Assembly (NCBI GenBank): GCA_938034385.1
Contig: CALHLC010000008.1
Coordinates: 17,540 to 81,539, forward strand
Source: an uncultured Bacteriovoracaceae bacterium
GTDB taxonomy: Bacteria > Bdellovibrionota > Bacteriovoracia > Bacteriovoracales > Bacteriovoracaceae
Reading direction: 5' to 3'
DNA length: 64,000 nucleotides
The position numbers and the translations under genes were made by a program. The notes under the pieces were generated by a model, which was not told the DNA's origin, did not search any database, and saw nothing but the letters and a program-made list of their open reading frames with translations. The number at the start of each line of letters is the position of its first letter. The first letter of the stretch is position 1. Below, in pieces: positions 8,515 through 17,047 of the stretch.

Positions 8515-9366
8515 ATGACAACAAGTTTTATTGCTCTTGGAATTGCTGTAACTTTAGTATTGGGCCTAGTCATTGGACTTGGGTTTGCCAGCTTAGGCTT
8601 TGGAGTTTTAGATAAACTCTTTGGGAGAGCAAAATTAAACATACTTAGGGCCACTGAGTTTGATCATGGTTTTGCATTTTCTTTTCTTTGGAATGCAGCA
8701 AAAGAACCAGCAAGAATCGATACAATTAAAGTTGGATTATATAATCCGTATGGAAAGCCAAAGCAAATGGAAGTTACTAGAAGCTTTGATGCTGAAGATT
8801 CATCTTTTGCTAGAGAGCTTGATATGGGTAAAACTTTTTTAAGTCTTCTTGGAGCTAAAGGAATTGAAAAAGCTAGAGTTCAAGTTCAAGTTAGCTCAAC
8901 TAAGAGTGGGAAGTTTTTTAACTTTGAATATCCTGGAACAAAATTTAGAGACTTATTAACGAATGCTAAAAAAACGGTAAGTGATTTAAATGAAAGTAAG
9001 TCCGTTAATACTCCAGCTAGAATTTCTATTCCGGATAGAACATTTATTGCTGATACAGTTGCTGGTAAAGGTGCTCAATTAGCAATTGCTACAAACCCTG
9101 CTTTTGAAGCTTACTTTGCTAATCAAGGCGGAGGTGGAGTAGCGGTGGCAGATGCTCCGGCAAGAGAGAATTTCACTCTTAAGAAAGTATGGATTGAACC
9201 AGGGTGTATTGTTTGCAATGCTTGTGAAGATATTTATCCCGAAGTCTTTGATGTTCAGGCTGATAATTGTATTATTAGGCCAGGTTCACCACTAGATGAT
9301 GGATTGAGAGTCGAGGAAGCTGCTGAAGCATGTCCTGTCGAAGTTATTAAATTTGAACCAGCTTAA
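8515..9366 (+). CDS. Membrane-anchored protein with C-terminal [4Fe-4S] ferredoxin domain
   Basis: A 283-residue protein with a hydrophobic N-terminal segment (about residues 3-30, rich in I, L, V and G) that should act as a membrane anchor. A central region of about 180 residues is not recognised. The C-terminal 60 residues are a single-cluster ferredoxin: the cysteines are arranged CIVCNAC, then a final CPVEV, with the usual EDIYPEVF between them. This pattern (C-x2-C-x2-C ... C-P) matches monocluster [4Fe-4S] electron carriers. It probably tethers an electron-transfer domain to the inner membrane; the partner is unknown. It has its own promoter and a GGAG ribosome binding site. No other redox gene is adjacent. 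Confidence 0.75.
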   Translation: MTTSFIALGIAVTLVLGLVIGLGFASLGFGVLDKLFGRAKLNILRATEFDHGFAFSFLWNAAKEPARIDTIKVGLYNPYGKPKQMEVTRSFDAEDSSFARELDMGKTFLSLLGAKGIEKARVQVQVSSTKSGKFFNFEYPGTKFRDLLTNAKKTVSDLNESKSVNTPARISIPDRTFIADTVAGKGAQLAIATNPAFEAYFANQGGGGVAVADAPARENFTLKKVWIEPGCIVCNACEDIYPEVFDVQADNCIIRPGSPLDDGLRVEEAAEACPVEVIKFEPA

Positions 9367-9431
9367 TATTATCTTTAGAATTCAAAACTCTTTTTTAAGA
9401 TAAAAAATTCAGACTTTTCTAAGTCGGTCTA

Positions 9432-9443
9432 TAGATTTTACAT
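9432..9443 (+). promoter_or_regulatory. Shared upstream motif, copy 1
   Basis: The 12-mer TAGATTTTACAT begins 85 nt before the start codon of the exported-protein gene at 9517. The same 12-mer begins 86 nt before the start codon at 11250. Both are followed by a TAAG element and by a nearly identical AAAAAGGAGAA leader. It is likely part of a common promoter or regulator site. Confidence 0.5.
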
Positions 9444-9516
9444 ATTCTAATCAATTGACATTGCGTCGTGTTATAAGTGCCTACAAAATTGTTTTCATTC
9501 ATAAAAAGGAGAAAAA

Positions 9517-10014
9517 ATGAATAAGTTTATTGTATGTACTTTATTGCTTTCTGGATTGTCTGTATTTGCTCAAGATAAAGATAAGGTATCGACTGGTCAC
9601 AAAAGTGTTATTAGCTCAGATCTTAAATCAGTTGGAGACACTTGTGCTTCGAACTTTGAATCAGTAATGACTCAACTAGCTCAGGTTTATAATTCTGAGA
9701 GAACATCTGTAACTGTAAAATATGAGCATGCTGTATCTTATGAGAAGAAAGTAGAACTTTATGACATGAGAACTATTAAGAACGAAAGTGGTAAAACGAA
9801 GCAAAAGATTAACTCTAGAATAGAGTTCCTTGAGGACAATACTCCTGCAAATTTTTCTGGTTCTGTTTCATTTTATGATATTCCTTCAGACATAGATGCT
9901 GATGCAACAGTTAAGAAAGATTTAAGTGCTGTACTTGTTGAGTTAGGTCTTTTATCAAGAGAACTAAAGCTAAAATGTGCAAATTCAATTGCTGATAAAA
10001 AGAGCCAACTTTAA
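9517..10014 (+). CDS. Exported hypothetical protein
   Basis: A 165-residue protein with a clear signal peptide (MNKFIVCTLLLSGLSVFAQ, cleavage after VFA). The mature part has two cysteines (in GDTCASNF and KLKCANS) that could form a disulfide, and no domain I recognise. AAAAAGGAG precedes the start. The gene has its own terminator directly downstream. Its upstream motif, leader and signal peptide closely resemble those of the gene at 11250, while the mature proteins do not look alike. Function unknown. Confidence 0.75.
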   Translation: MNKFIVCTLLLSGLSVFAQDKDKVSTGHKSVISSDLKSVGDTCASNFESVMTQLAQVYNSERTSVTVKYEHAVSYEKKVELYDMRTIKNESGKTKQKINSRIEFLEDNTPANFSGSVSFYDIPSDIDADATVKKDLSAVLVELGLLSRELKLKCANSIADKKSQL

Positions 10015-10024
10015 AAACTATAAG

Positions 10025-10050
10025 GACCCGCTTCAAAGCGGGTCTTTTTT
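10025..10050 (+). terminator. Strong rho-independent terminator abutting the next start codon
   Basis: The stem is GACCCGC (10025-10031) paired with GCGGGTC (10038-10044), with a 6-nt loop and six T. The start codon of the next gene is at 10054, only 3 nt after the T run, so the terminator occupies the place where that gene's ribosome binding site should be. Confidence 0.9.
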
Positions 10051-10053
10051 ATT

Positions 10054-11112
10054 ATGAAAAAAATATTTATTCTTTCTATTTTTCTTATAAACTCTTCGCT
10101 TTTTTCTCAAGAAGTGATGAGTCAAAAAACTCACCTTTATAAAGAAGCAGCAAAGAAGTACTTAAATCCAATTGCTCTTTTAAATGAACTGAGAAATAAG
10201 AATTTAAGCAATTATAATAAATATTTAAAAAACTCAATTAATAAAAAGTCATCAGACTTACAAGAGCAATCAAATAAGTGCTCTGTTGTATGTCCTGAGA
10301 ATTTTGATATTTTAAAAAGAAATAGCTCAAATTATGAGCAGATAGAAAAGAACACATTAACTTTTCTAAACTCCCCTGATGATTTTGAAGAAATTATGAC
10401 TAAAGAGTATGGGTTTTGTTGGGGACATGCTTCACTAACTAACCAACTAAGAAATTTGGCATTTTTTGATCCAGAAAATACTCAAGAGACAACTTTATTT
10501 ACAAGAGGAACTAAAGAGTGGAGAAGGCATATTAACTCTCTGCTTAGAGATGTATTTAATTTTAAACCTAGAGTTTTTCCTCATTTAAGTTCAATTGAAG
10601 ATTTATCTTTAAACTTTGAAGAAGAGTTGAAAATATTAGTTACAAAAAAATGGGCAAAAAATGCTATCTCTATTGATAGTTATATAAATAGATTTCGAAA
10701 TAAGAATACCTATAAAAGAAGTAAAATAAAAAAAATGATGGAAGTTCTACAAAGTAGACTAGAATTGGGGCAAACGCCTGAGGTTATTTTTAATATTTGG
10801 GACAGTGCTGATTGGATACATGTTTCTTTAGTTTCTGGGGTAAGTTTTAATAAATATGACTCATCTTATACGATAGAACTTGATGATAATAAATTGTTCA
10901 ATAATGATTCAAACTTAGTTCATGAGAAGAGCAAGATTCATGTCGATTTAATTTCTCAAAAAATCACTTACAATAATGGTGTTAAATTTGGAACCTTAAC
11001 AAATAAGATTGGAAGATTAGCTCTAACGGATAGAGGTTTTCAAATGTACAATAAGATTCTTCCAAGGCTAAGGAAGTTTTGTATGGCCCAGACGAATTGT
11101 GATAAAAATTAG
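10054..11112 (+). CDS. Exported protein, possible papain/transglutaminase-like fold
   Basis: A 352-residue protein with a signal peptide (MKKIFILSIFLINSSLFSQ), which fixes the start at 10054 despite the absence of a Shine-Dalgarno sequence. Two close cysteines follow (CSVVC). The motif GFCWGHAS has C122 followed by W and H, resembling the nucleophile segment of papain-like or transglutaminase-like enzymes. Further on, DWIHVSLVSG holds H256 and TIELDDNKL holds D277, D278 and N279, giving the order Cys-His-Asp/Asn. This catalytic assignment is an inference from motif order only. It could equally be a non-enzymatic secreted protein. The preceding terminator touches its start codon. Confidence 0.65.
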   Translation: MKKIFILSIFLINSSLFSQEVMSQKTHLYKEAAKKYLNPIALLNELRNKNLSNYNKYLKNSINKKSSDLQEQSNKCSVVCPENFDILKRNSSNYEQIEKNTLTFLNSPDDFEEIMTKEYGFCWGHASLTNQLRNLAFFDPENTQETTLFTRGTKEWRRHINSLLRDVFNFKPRVFPHLSSIEDLSLNFEEELKILVTKKWAKNAISIDSYINRFRNKNTYKRSKIKKMMEVLQSRLELGQTPEVIFNIWDSADWIHVSLVSGVSFNKYDSSYTIELDDNKLFNNDSNLVHEKSKIHVDLISQKITYNNGVKFGTLTNKIGRLALTDRGFQMYNKILPRLRKFCMAQTNCDKN

Positions 11113-11163
11113 TGATAAGAGCAACTCAAGGCCTTTAAATTACAAATTATTAGACAACTTTAG

Positions 11164-11175
11164 TAGATTTTACAT
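11164..11175 (+). promoter_or_regulatory. Shared upstream motif, copy 2
   Basis: This is the second copy of TAGATTTTACAT, 86 nt before the start codon at 11250. The matching leader (AAAAAAAGGAGAAC) and signal-peptide codons that follow suggest that the whole 5' region is related to that of the gene at 9517. Confidence 0.5.
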
Positions 11176-11249
11176 CCCTTTTATTTTTAGAAAACAAACA
11201 ATAGTAAGATTCTCCGACATTTGTATTTATTCAAAAAAAGGAGAACAAA

Positions 11250-12017
11250 ATGAATAAGATTCTTGTGTTTGTTTTATTATTTTCGGGATTGTCTGTATTT
11301 GCTCAGGAAAATAGTTTGCAAAAAGTATTGTCTGCAGATGAAGGACTAGTTGAAGGTGGCTCTAGTAGTGACCAAAGAGGATTTATTGGTTTAGGACTAT
11401 CAATGAAATCAAACTCTAAAAATGGAAGTGCTCTTGGACTTGGTTTTTATGCTCGTACGGGTACTGAATACGACTATCTTACTGGAGAAATCAAAGGAGA
11501 TATTTTTGCTTCTAAAATGAAGTTTGATGATCAAGAGAATGTTTTAGAGTTAGGAACAGAAATTTCTTCGGCTCTTAATATTTTTAATTTAAACGTAGAA
11601 ACAAGATATTCAAAAAATGTGAATAATTTTGATGAATTTACAGTGAATCCAAGTTGGAAAATTGGAAATGGAGCATCACCTCAAGTTGGTCTTTTATTAG
11701 GTAAATATACTTCAAAATTTAGTGAAGAAGGTGATGTAAATGGAGCAACTGTAATGCCAAATATTAAAGTCCAAGGAACATTATTTCGTACAAGAGGTGA
11801 TAAAAAATCAGTGAATGTTAACTTGCAAGCTGGTTATGGTTTTGGAAAAGTAGATGAAGAAAAGCGTGCGAGAGCATTAGCTATAGGAACTATCGATTAC
11901 ACTAGTGAAGGGGTAATGATATATTTTAGCTCAAGGTATGATTTTCTTAAAGCAAAAAAGTCTTGGGAGTCGACAGGTCTTTTAAATCTAGGGGTAAAGT
12001 TACCCTTAACAAAATAA
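11250..12017 (+). CDS. Putative outer-membrane beta-barrel protein
   Basis: A 255-residue exported protein. The signal peptide MNKILVFVLLFSGLSVFAQ is almost the same as that of the gene at 9517. The mature part is rich in Gly, Ser and alternating hydrophobic residues in short strands separated by polar turns (GFIGLGLSMKS, SALGLGFYART, VNVNLQAGYGFGK, GLLNLGVKLPL), as expected for a small outer-membrane beta barrel. It has no cysteines after the signal and does not end in the classic terminal Phe. The identity is inferred from composition; no specific family is recognised. A convergent gene follows, separated by a hairpin. Confidence 0.65.
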   Translation: MNKILVFVLLFSGLSVFAQENSLQKVLSADEGLVEGGSSSDQRGFIGLGLSMKSNSKNGSALGLGFYARTGTEYDYLTGEIKGDIFASKMKFDDQENVLELGTEISSALNIFNLNVETRYSKNVNNFDEFTVNPSWKIGNGASPQVGLLLGKYTSKFSEEGDVNGATVMPNIKVQGTLFRTRGDKKSVNVNLQAGYGFGKVDEEKRARALAIGTIDYTSEGVMIYFSSRYDFLKAKKSWESTGLLNLGVKLPLTK

Positions 12018-12031
12018 TTATTTTAGTAAAG

Positions 12032-12913
12032 TTAAAAAAGATGCTCTTCGAAACTATTAGACTTAGATTCGAAGAGCTTTTTAAATTCATATTTAAACTG
12101 AGATTTCTTCAGAAGTTTAGCTCCCCAAAAGTCTTTATCATGGTCAAAAATTACGCTTAAATCATTTTCTATGATCCAGTCATAAATCTTTAACCTCTCT
12201 AAAGAAATATCTCCAGGATGAAGATCGTACCCCATTGTCCAGGCAATATTTAAATGATGACTTGTAGGAAGAAGATCTCCCATATAAATAACTTTTTTAT
12301 CATAAGGCAAAACTTGAAATGGAGTATGTCCATGGCTGGTTATAAAATTTAGTTCATAATCTTGCTCAATTAGAATTTGATTAGATTGTTGAGTAAGCCA
12401 ATTCAGTTGATCTTTTTGCTCATACCAGTTAACCAAAGGTTCAAAAAACTCTTTATGAAAAGATCCTTTGTCTCTTGGGGTTGGATTTAAAGAATAATCA
12501 AAGTGTTTTTTGTGAAGATGAAAAGTTGCGTTGGGAAAAAGTGGAGTCAAGCCATCTTTAGTACCAAGTCCACCTACATGGTCAAAGTGAAGGTGGGTTA
12601 CAATGACATCTGTAATATCATTACAAGTTAGTTTTAAGTTGGCTTCTAAGACAGTTGATATTGGATTAAAGTTTTCACGAATTCCAAATCTTTTATCAAA
12701 TTTTTCTCCGTGATAATCGCCTACACCAAGATCGATAATGATATTTTTTGATTGGGTTTGAATGAGAAACATTCGGCAATTCATTTCAATTCGATTTAAC
12801 TCATCGGCTACTATTTTTTTTGACCATAAAGGTTTTGGTACTATGCCGAACATAGCACCGCCATCAAGCTTTAAATGAGATGGATAAATAGAGTAATATT
12901 TCATGATTTTCAT
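12032..12913 (-). CDS. Metallo-beta-lactamase-fold hydrolase
   Basis: A 293-residue cytoplasmic-looking enzyme with the MBL dinuclear metal site: H107, H109, D111 and H112 in THLHFDHVGG, a later histidine in SHGHTPF, an aspartate in YMGDLLPTSHH, and a final histidine in VIFDHDKDFWGA. The overall order resembles the lactonase-like branch of the superfamily (AttM/AiiA-type and uncharacterised hydrolases), but the substrate cannot be assigned. There are two possible starts, M1 and M4, neither with a clear ribosome binding site. The gene is convergent with the barrel protein and shares a bidirectional terminator that lies in its own last codons. Confidence 0.8.
   Translation of the reverse strand: MKIMKYYSIYPSHLKLDGGAMFGIVPKPLWSKKIVADELNRIEMNCRMFLIQTQSKNIIIDLGVGDYHGEKFDKRFGIRENFNPISTVLEANLKLTCNDITDVIVTHLHFDHVGGLGTKDGLTPLFPNATFHLHKKHFDYSLNPTPRDKGSFHKEFFEPLVNWYEQKDQLNWLTQQSNQILIEQDYELNFITSHGHTPFQVLPYDKKVIYMGDLLPTSHHLNIAWTMGYDLHPGDISLERLKIYDWIIENDLSVIFDHDKDFWGAKLLKKSQFKYEFKKLFESKSNSFEEHLF
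12043..12082. terminator. Bidirectional terminator inside the 3' end of the MBL-fold gene
   Basis: A 10-bp perfect stem, GCTCTTCGAA (12043-12052) paired with TTCGAAGAGC (12068-12077), has a 15-nt loop. It is followed by TTTTT on the plus strand and flanked by AAAAAA at 12035-12039 region on the other side, so it can work in both directions. It lies within the last 13 codons of the minus-strand gene at 12032-12913. Confidence 0.75.
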
Positions 12914-13033
12914 TTTTTATTGGTTGAGTTAACCCATTTTGCTCGAGATTCATTGAAATCATTTAGACTCAAGAGAAGAAACTTAACGGGATTTATTTAC
13001 AAATGTTTTTTGTTTTCCTTGTTCATCTATTCA

Positions 13034-13062
13034 TTGAAAATACTACCTCTATCACATAATCT
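13034..13062 (+). promoter_or_regulatory. Promoter of the sucC-sucD-ndk operon
   Basis: TTGAAA (13034-13039), a 17-bp spacer and TAATCT (13057-13062) form a good sigma-70-type promoter. Transcription should start near 13069, leaving a leader of about 32 nt with GAGGAG before the sucC ATG at 13101. Confidence 0.65.
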
Positions 13063-13100
13063 AGTCCACAAAGAATCTAAGTTATATATGAGGAGACTTC

Positions 13101-14270
13101 ATGAACGTTCATGAGTATCAGGCTAAGGCCTTGATGAGAAAATTTAATATCAGCGTATTAGATGGAGAAGTTGCAAAGACTGCAAGTGAAGCCGTTGAAG
13201 TCGCAAAAAAACTTGGTGGAAACATTTGGGTTGTAAAAGCTCAAATTCATGCTGGAGGACGAGGCCTTGGTGGGGGAGTAAAACTAGCAAAGTCTTTAGA
13301 TGAAGTAGAACAATTTGCAAAAGAAATTATCGGTATGCAATTAGTGACTCATCAAACAGGTCCTGAAGGAAAGAAAGTCCAAAAAGTTTTAGTCGAAGCA
13401 GGTTGTGATATTGCCCAAGAATATTATTTTGGAATTGTTCTCGATAGAGACAATGGAAAAATTACAATGATGGCCTGTGAAGAAGGTGGAGTTAATATTG
13501 AAGATGTTGCTCATGATACACCTGAGAGAATTATAAAAGTTGGTATAGATCCAGCTACAGGGTTTACTCCTTATGTTGGGAGAAAGCTTGCTTTTGCTAT
13601 AGGCCTTGAAGGCGACACGATGAAAAAGTGTGTGAAGTTTTTAAGTGGACTTTACGAGCTTTACACTCAAAAAGATTGTTCTGTTGCAGAGATAAATCCT
13701 TTAGTTGTTACTAAGCAAGGAGATGTAATTGCTCTTGATGCAAAATTAAACTTTGATGAAAATGCTCTTTTTAGACATCCAGATATTGAAGAATTAAGAG
13801 ATCCAACAGAAGAGTCAGCAGATGAGCTTGAAGCTAGTAAGTTTGGTCTTTCTTATATTTCTCTCGATGGAAATATTGGGTGTCTTGTAAATGGTGCAGG
13901 GCTTGCAATGGCGACTATGGATATTATTAAAATCTTTGGTGGTGAACCAGCAAACTTCTTAGATGTAGGAGGGGGAGCAACTAAAGAAACTGTAGAGAAA
14001 GCTTTTAAAATAATTTTAAATGATAAAAATGTTAAAGCGATATTAGTAAATATTTTCGGTGGAATCATGAAATGTGATATCATCGCTGAAGGTATTATAG
14101 CAGCAGCGAAATCTCTTGATTTAAAAGTTCCTCTAATTGTTAGATTAGAAGGAACGAATGTTTCTTTAGGAAAGAAACTATTACAAGAATCAGGTTTAGC
14201 AATTACTGCAGCAAATGATTTAGGAGACGCCGCTAAAAAAGCAGTGTCTGCAGCAAAAGGAGAGCTCTAA
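13101..14270 (+). CDS. sucC: Succinate-CoA ligase (ADP-forming) beta subunit
   Basis: SucC with SucD converts succinyl-CoA, ADP and phosphate to succinate, CoA and ATP in the TCA cycle. The 389-residue length is typical. [15 protein letters not shown] is the ATP-grasp N-terminus, [18 protein letters not shown] is the nucleotide-binding segment, [21 protein letters not shown] carries metal-binding residues, and [18 protein letters not shown] with [10 protein letters not shown] lies in the CoA-ligase domain. The start has GAGGAG seven bases upstream. The stop overlaps the sucD start by one base (TAATG). Confidence 0.97.
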   Translation: MNVHEYQAKALMRKFNISVLDGEVAKTASEAVEVAKKLGGNIWVVKAQIHAGGRGLGGGVKLAKSLDEVEQFAKEIIGMQLVTHQTGPEGKKVQKVLVEAGCDIAQEYYFGIVLDRDNGKITMMACEEGGVNIEDVAHDTPERIIKVGIDPATGFTPYVGRKLAFAIGLEGDTMKKCVKFLSGLYELYTQKDCSVAEINPLVVTKQGDVIALDAKLNFDENALFRHPDIEELRDPTEESADELEASKFGLSYISLDGNIGCLVNGAGLAMATMDIIKIFGGEPANFLDVGGGATKETVEKAFKIILNDKNVKAILVNIFGGIMKCDIIAEGIIAAAKSLDLKVPLIVRLEGTNVSLGKKLLQESGLAITAANDLGDAAKKAVSAAKGEL

Positions 14271-15136
14271 TGTCTATCTTAGTAAATAGAGATTCACGAC
14301 TTATTACTATTGGTCTTACTGGAAAACAGGGGACATTTCATACCCTTCAATCAAGAGATTACGGAACTAATGTTGTTGGAGGTGTTACTCCTGGTAAAGG
14401 TGGAATGGTTCATGAAGGGATTCCAGTTTATAATTCAACTTTTCAAGCTGTTAAAGAAACAGAAGCAAATGTTGCTATGATTTTTGTTCCACCTAAGTTT
14501 GCTGCTGACTCAATTTTAGAATCTATAGATGCAGGAGTAGAATTAATTATAGCGATCACTGAAGGAATTCCTATTAATGATATGGTAAAAGTTAAGTCTG
14601 TTTTGAATAATTCAAAATCACGACTAATTGGACCAAATTGTCCTGGGATTATTACTCCAGGAGAGTGTAAAGTTGGGATAATGCCAGGACATATTCATAT
14701 GCCTGGAAGTGTTGGAGTTATTTCTAGATCAGGGACTTTAACTTATGAAGCTGTTTATCAATTAACTCAAAGAGATATTGGTCAATCAACTTGTGTAGGT
14801 ATTGGAGGAGATCCTGTAAATGGTACAAACTTCATTGATTGTTTAGATTTATTTGAAAAAGATAAAGATACTGAAGCAGTTATTATGATTGGAGAGATTG
14901 GTGGTAGTGCTGAAACTGATGCTGCTAGATGGATCCGAGATAATATGAATAAACCTGTTGTTAGCTTTATCGCTGGTGCAAGTGCTCCAAAAGGTAAGAG
15001 AATGGGACACGCTGGAGCAATTATCTCTGGTGGTGATGATACAGCGGAAGCAAAATTTAAAGTATTAGAAGAATGTGGAGTTACAATTGCTAGAAGCCCT
15101 GCTGAGTTAGGTGAAAAGCTAGCAAGCGTATTATAA
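14270..15136 (+). CDS. sucD: Succinate-CoA ligase (ADP-forming) alpha subunit
   Basis: The alpha subunit carries the CoA-binding Rossmann domain and the phosphohistidine. The 288-residue protein shows [19 protein letters not shown] and [11 protein letters not shown] near the N-terminus, [23 protein letters not shown] in the middle, and [10 protein letters not shown], which holds the active-site histidine. It is translationally coupled to sucC through a one-base overlap. It is followed after 19 nt by ndk. Confidence 0.97.
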   Translation: MSILVNRDSRLITIGLTGKQGTFHTLQSRDYGTNVVGGVTPGKGGMVHEGIPVYNSTFQAVKETEANVAMIFVPPKFAADSILESIDAGVELIIAITEGIPINDMVKVKSVLNNSKSRLIGPNCPGIITPGECKVGIMPGHIHMPGSVGVISRSGTLTYEAVYQLTQRDIGQSTCVGIGGDPVNGTNFIDCLDLFEKDKDTEAVIMIGEIGGSAETDAARWIRDNMNKPVVSFIAGASAPKGKRMGHAGAIISGGDDTAEAKFKVLEECGVTIARSPAELGEKLASVL

Positions 15137-15155
15137 AAATTTAAGGAGAATTATT

Positions 15156-15575
15156 ATGGAAAGAACATTAAGTATTATTAAGCCAAATGCAGTAGAAGAT
15201 AACAATATAGGAAATATTATTGGGAGATTTGAAAAAGAAGGATTAAATATTGCTGGAGCAAAGATGGTTCATCTTTCAAAAGAAAAAGCTGAAGGATTTT
15301 ATATTGAGCACAAAGAGAGACCATTTTTTGGATCTTTAGTCGGATTTATGACTTCAGGGCCAGTTTTATTAATGGTACTTGAGGGACCAGGAGCGATCTT
15401 AAAAAATAGAGAAATCATGGGTGCAACAAACCCTGAAGAAGCTGCTGAAGGAACTTTAAGAAAGCTTTATGCTAAAAGTTTAGAAGCTAATGCAGTTCAT
15501 GGATCTGATTCAGCTCAATCTGCTGATAGAGAGATTTCTTATTTCTTTGAAGGAACTGAATTATTTAAAAGATAA
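15156..15575 (+). CDS. ndk: Nucleoside diphosphate kinase
   Basis: Ndk transfers the terminal phosphate of ATP to other nucleoside diphosphates through a phosphohistidine. The 139-residue protein has the family start ([12 protein letters not shown]), the MGATNPEEA nucleotide-binding loop, and NAVHGSDS with the catalytic histidine. AAGGAG lies before the start. Its position after sucCD makes sense, since succinyl-CoA synthetase and Ndk are known to work together in supplying nucleotides. A strong terminator follows. Confidence 0.97.
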   Translation: MERTLSIIKPNAVEDNNIGNIIGRFEKEGLNIAGAKMVHLSKEKAEGFYIEHKERPFFGSLVGFMTSGPVLLMVLEGPGAILKNREIMGATNPEEAAEGTLRKLYAKSLEANAVHGSDSAQSADREISYFFEGTELFKR

Positions 15576-15600
15576 GAATTTTTTATATCGATCTATATTA

Positions 15601-15628
15601 GGGAGCAATTAATATTGCTCCCTTTTTT
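15601..15628. terminator. Terminator after ndk, probably bidirectional
   Basis: A 9-bp stem, GGGAGCAAT (15601-15609) paired with ATTGCTCCC (15614-15622), has a TAAT loop and six T. The convergent carboxypeptidase gene ends at 15627, within the T run. Confidence 0.9.
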
Positions 15629-16892
15629 ATTTTACTTCTAATTTTCTTGTTTCAGTTGTTCCATCACTTAATTTGATATTGAAAGTATATTTTCCTATAG
15701 GAAGTACTTTATAGAACTCGCCACCATGGAAATTAAAGCTTCCTAAATTTCTTTTCATAGGTTTTGTTTGAACAACTTCTACTTTTCCATTTTTACTGTT
15801 GGAATTAAGCTTAAAGCCAGCTCCTGAATGAATTATTTTTATATAGTTAAATAATGACTTTCTATTATCTTTATAAAATTTTGAAATCGTTGAATAGTCA
15901 GGATACTTAGTGTTTGAAAGCTCGATAGTTACTTGTAGATCATTGTGCCAATGATAACTCCAATCTTGCATTCCACCATCTACTTCATACCAATCACTTC
16001 CATTAATAATCCCTTCTGGAAACTCTGGGTTATCTCTCATTGGTTGATTAAAGCTTGCATAGTATTTAGAGAACTTAACAACAAATTTATCCATAGGATG
16101 CCTTTGAGATTTGGTATCCCAAGGGTAGTTCACTACTACTGCACCACCATGAAAATTTGCACTAAAGGAGAAGTGACGTTCTTTTTGCCACTTCATAATG
16201 GCCTGAGTCTCTGGCTCTCTACCATCTGGAGTATTATCATCATCATTAGTAGTAAAGTCTGGAAAATTTCTATTTAAATCAACTCCATTAGCATTGGCCC
16301 TTTTGGGTACTTCACTTCCATCAGGATTCATTGAAGGCATTATAAAGATTTCTGTATTATTAACTAATTGAACGACTTTCTTATTTTTCTTTTGATACAT
16401 CGATAAAAGATCTTCAATAAAGAGAATCAACAACTCTCTACCTACTATTTCATCACCATGCATACTGGATATATATTTAAACTCTGGTTCAAATTCATCC
16501 TTGTTGGGATTATCTGAAATCTTCATAACCCATAGGTCTCTGCCTTCTACAGACTTACCTATACTAAAGAGTTTAGTTATGTTGGGATATTTTCTTGCCA
16601 ATTTTTTTAGTTTTTTTGTATTGTCATCAAAGCTTGGATAGCTGATTAGAGATTTTCTTATTTTTTGAAAGCCTGCTTTAAAACCATTCTTTTTTAATAA
16701 TTTTAAAGTGCCCTTTTTTCCATAAACTTCAAAGAAATTCTTATGAACATGATCAACGATGAAGTTATGCTTTGTTTGTAACTTTTTTATTTTTTTTGAA
16801 TAACTAGATTTTACAATAATTGACTCTTCAAGAACTTGGTTTTTTGAAAAAACAGTTTGAGAAAAAATGATCATGAGGATGATAAGTTTCAC
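15627..16892 (-). CDS. Secreted zinc carboxypeptidase, M14 family
   Basis: A 421-residue exported metallopeptidase that should remove C-terminal residues from peptides outside the cytoplasm. A signal peptide (KLIILMIIFSQTVFS) is followed by a short propeptide-like region. The zinc site is visible as H145 and E148 in SMHGDEIVGREL and a later histidine in FSANFHGGAVV. Substrate-binding NPDGSEV and NGVDLNRNFP are present, and the catalytic glutamate is in QVTIELSNTKYP. The C-terminal 75 residues look like the transthyretin-like domain of the carboxypeptidase D/N subgroup. The start is GTG with TAGGAG upstream. Peptidases of this type are plausible in a predatory or scavenging lifestyle. Confidence 0.92.
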   Translation of the reverse strand: MKLIILMIIFSQTVFSKNQVLEESIIVKSSYSKKIKKLQTKHNFIVDHVHKNFFEVYGKKGTLKLLKKNGFKAGFQKIRKSLISYPSFDDNTKKLKKLARKYPNITKLFSIGKSVEGRDLWVMKISDNPNKDEFEPEFKYISSMHGDEIVGRELLILFIEDLLSMYQKKNKKVVQLVNNTEIFIMPSMNPDGSEVPKRANANGVDLNRNFPDFTTNDDDNTPDGREPETQAIMKWQKERHFSFSANFHGGAVVVNYPWDTKSQRHPMDKFVVKFSKYYASFNQPMRDNPEFPEGIINGSDWYEVDGGMQDWSYHWHNDLQVTIELSNTKYPDYSTISKFYKDNRKSLFNYIKIIHSGAGFKLNSNSKNGKVEVVQTKPMKRNLGSFNFHGGEFYKVLPIGKYTFNIKLSDGTTETRKLEVK

Positions 16893-17047
16893 AATGGCTC
16901 CTAGTTATAATTATATTCAATATTCTAAGTTCTCTAATACGGGATATCCACTAATGACTTTGAAATGAAAGGTATTTTTTTCTTCTGTCTCTTTAGGTTT
17001 TCTTCAAATGTTATATTGAGATATATAGAATTATAGAGAGGTGGAAG

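Noticed and set aside
9455..9477. TTGACA followed by TATAAG upstream of the gene at 9517, as a sigma-70 promoter
   Set aside because: The spacer is only 11-12 bp, far too short. The motif shared with the gene at 11250 is a better clue to regulation.
12032..12913. Assignment of the MBL-fold protein as an acyl-homoserine lactonase
   Set aside because: The metal motifs are shared by many hydrolases and no substrate-specific residue or neighbour supports quorum quenching.
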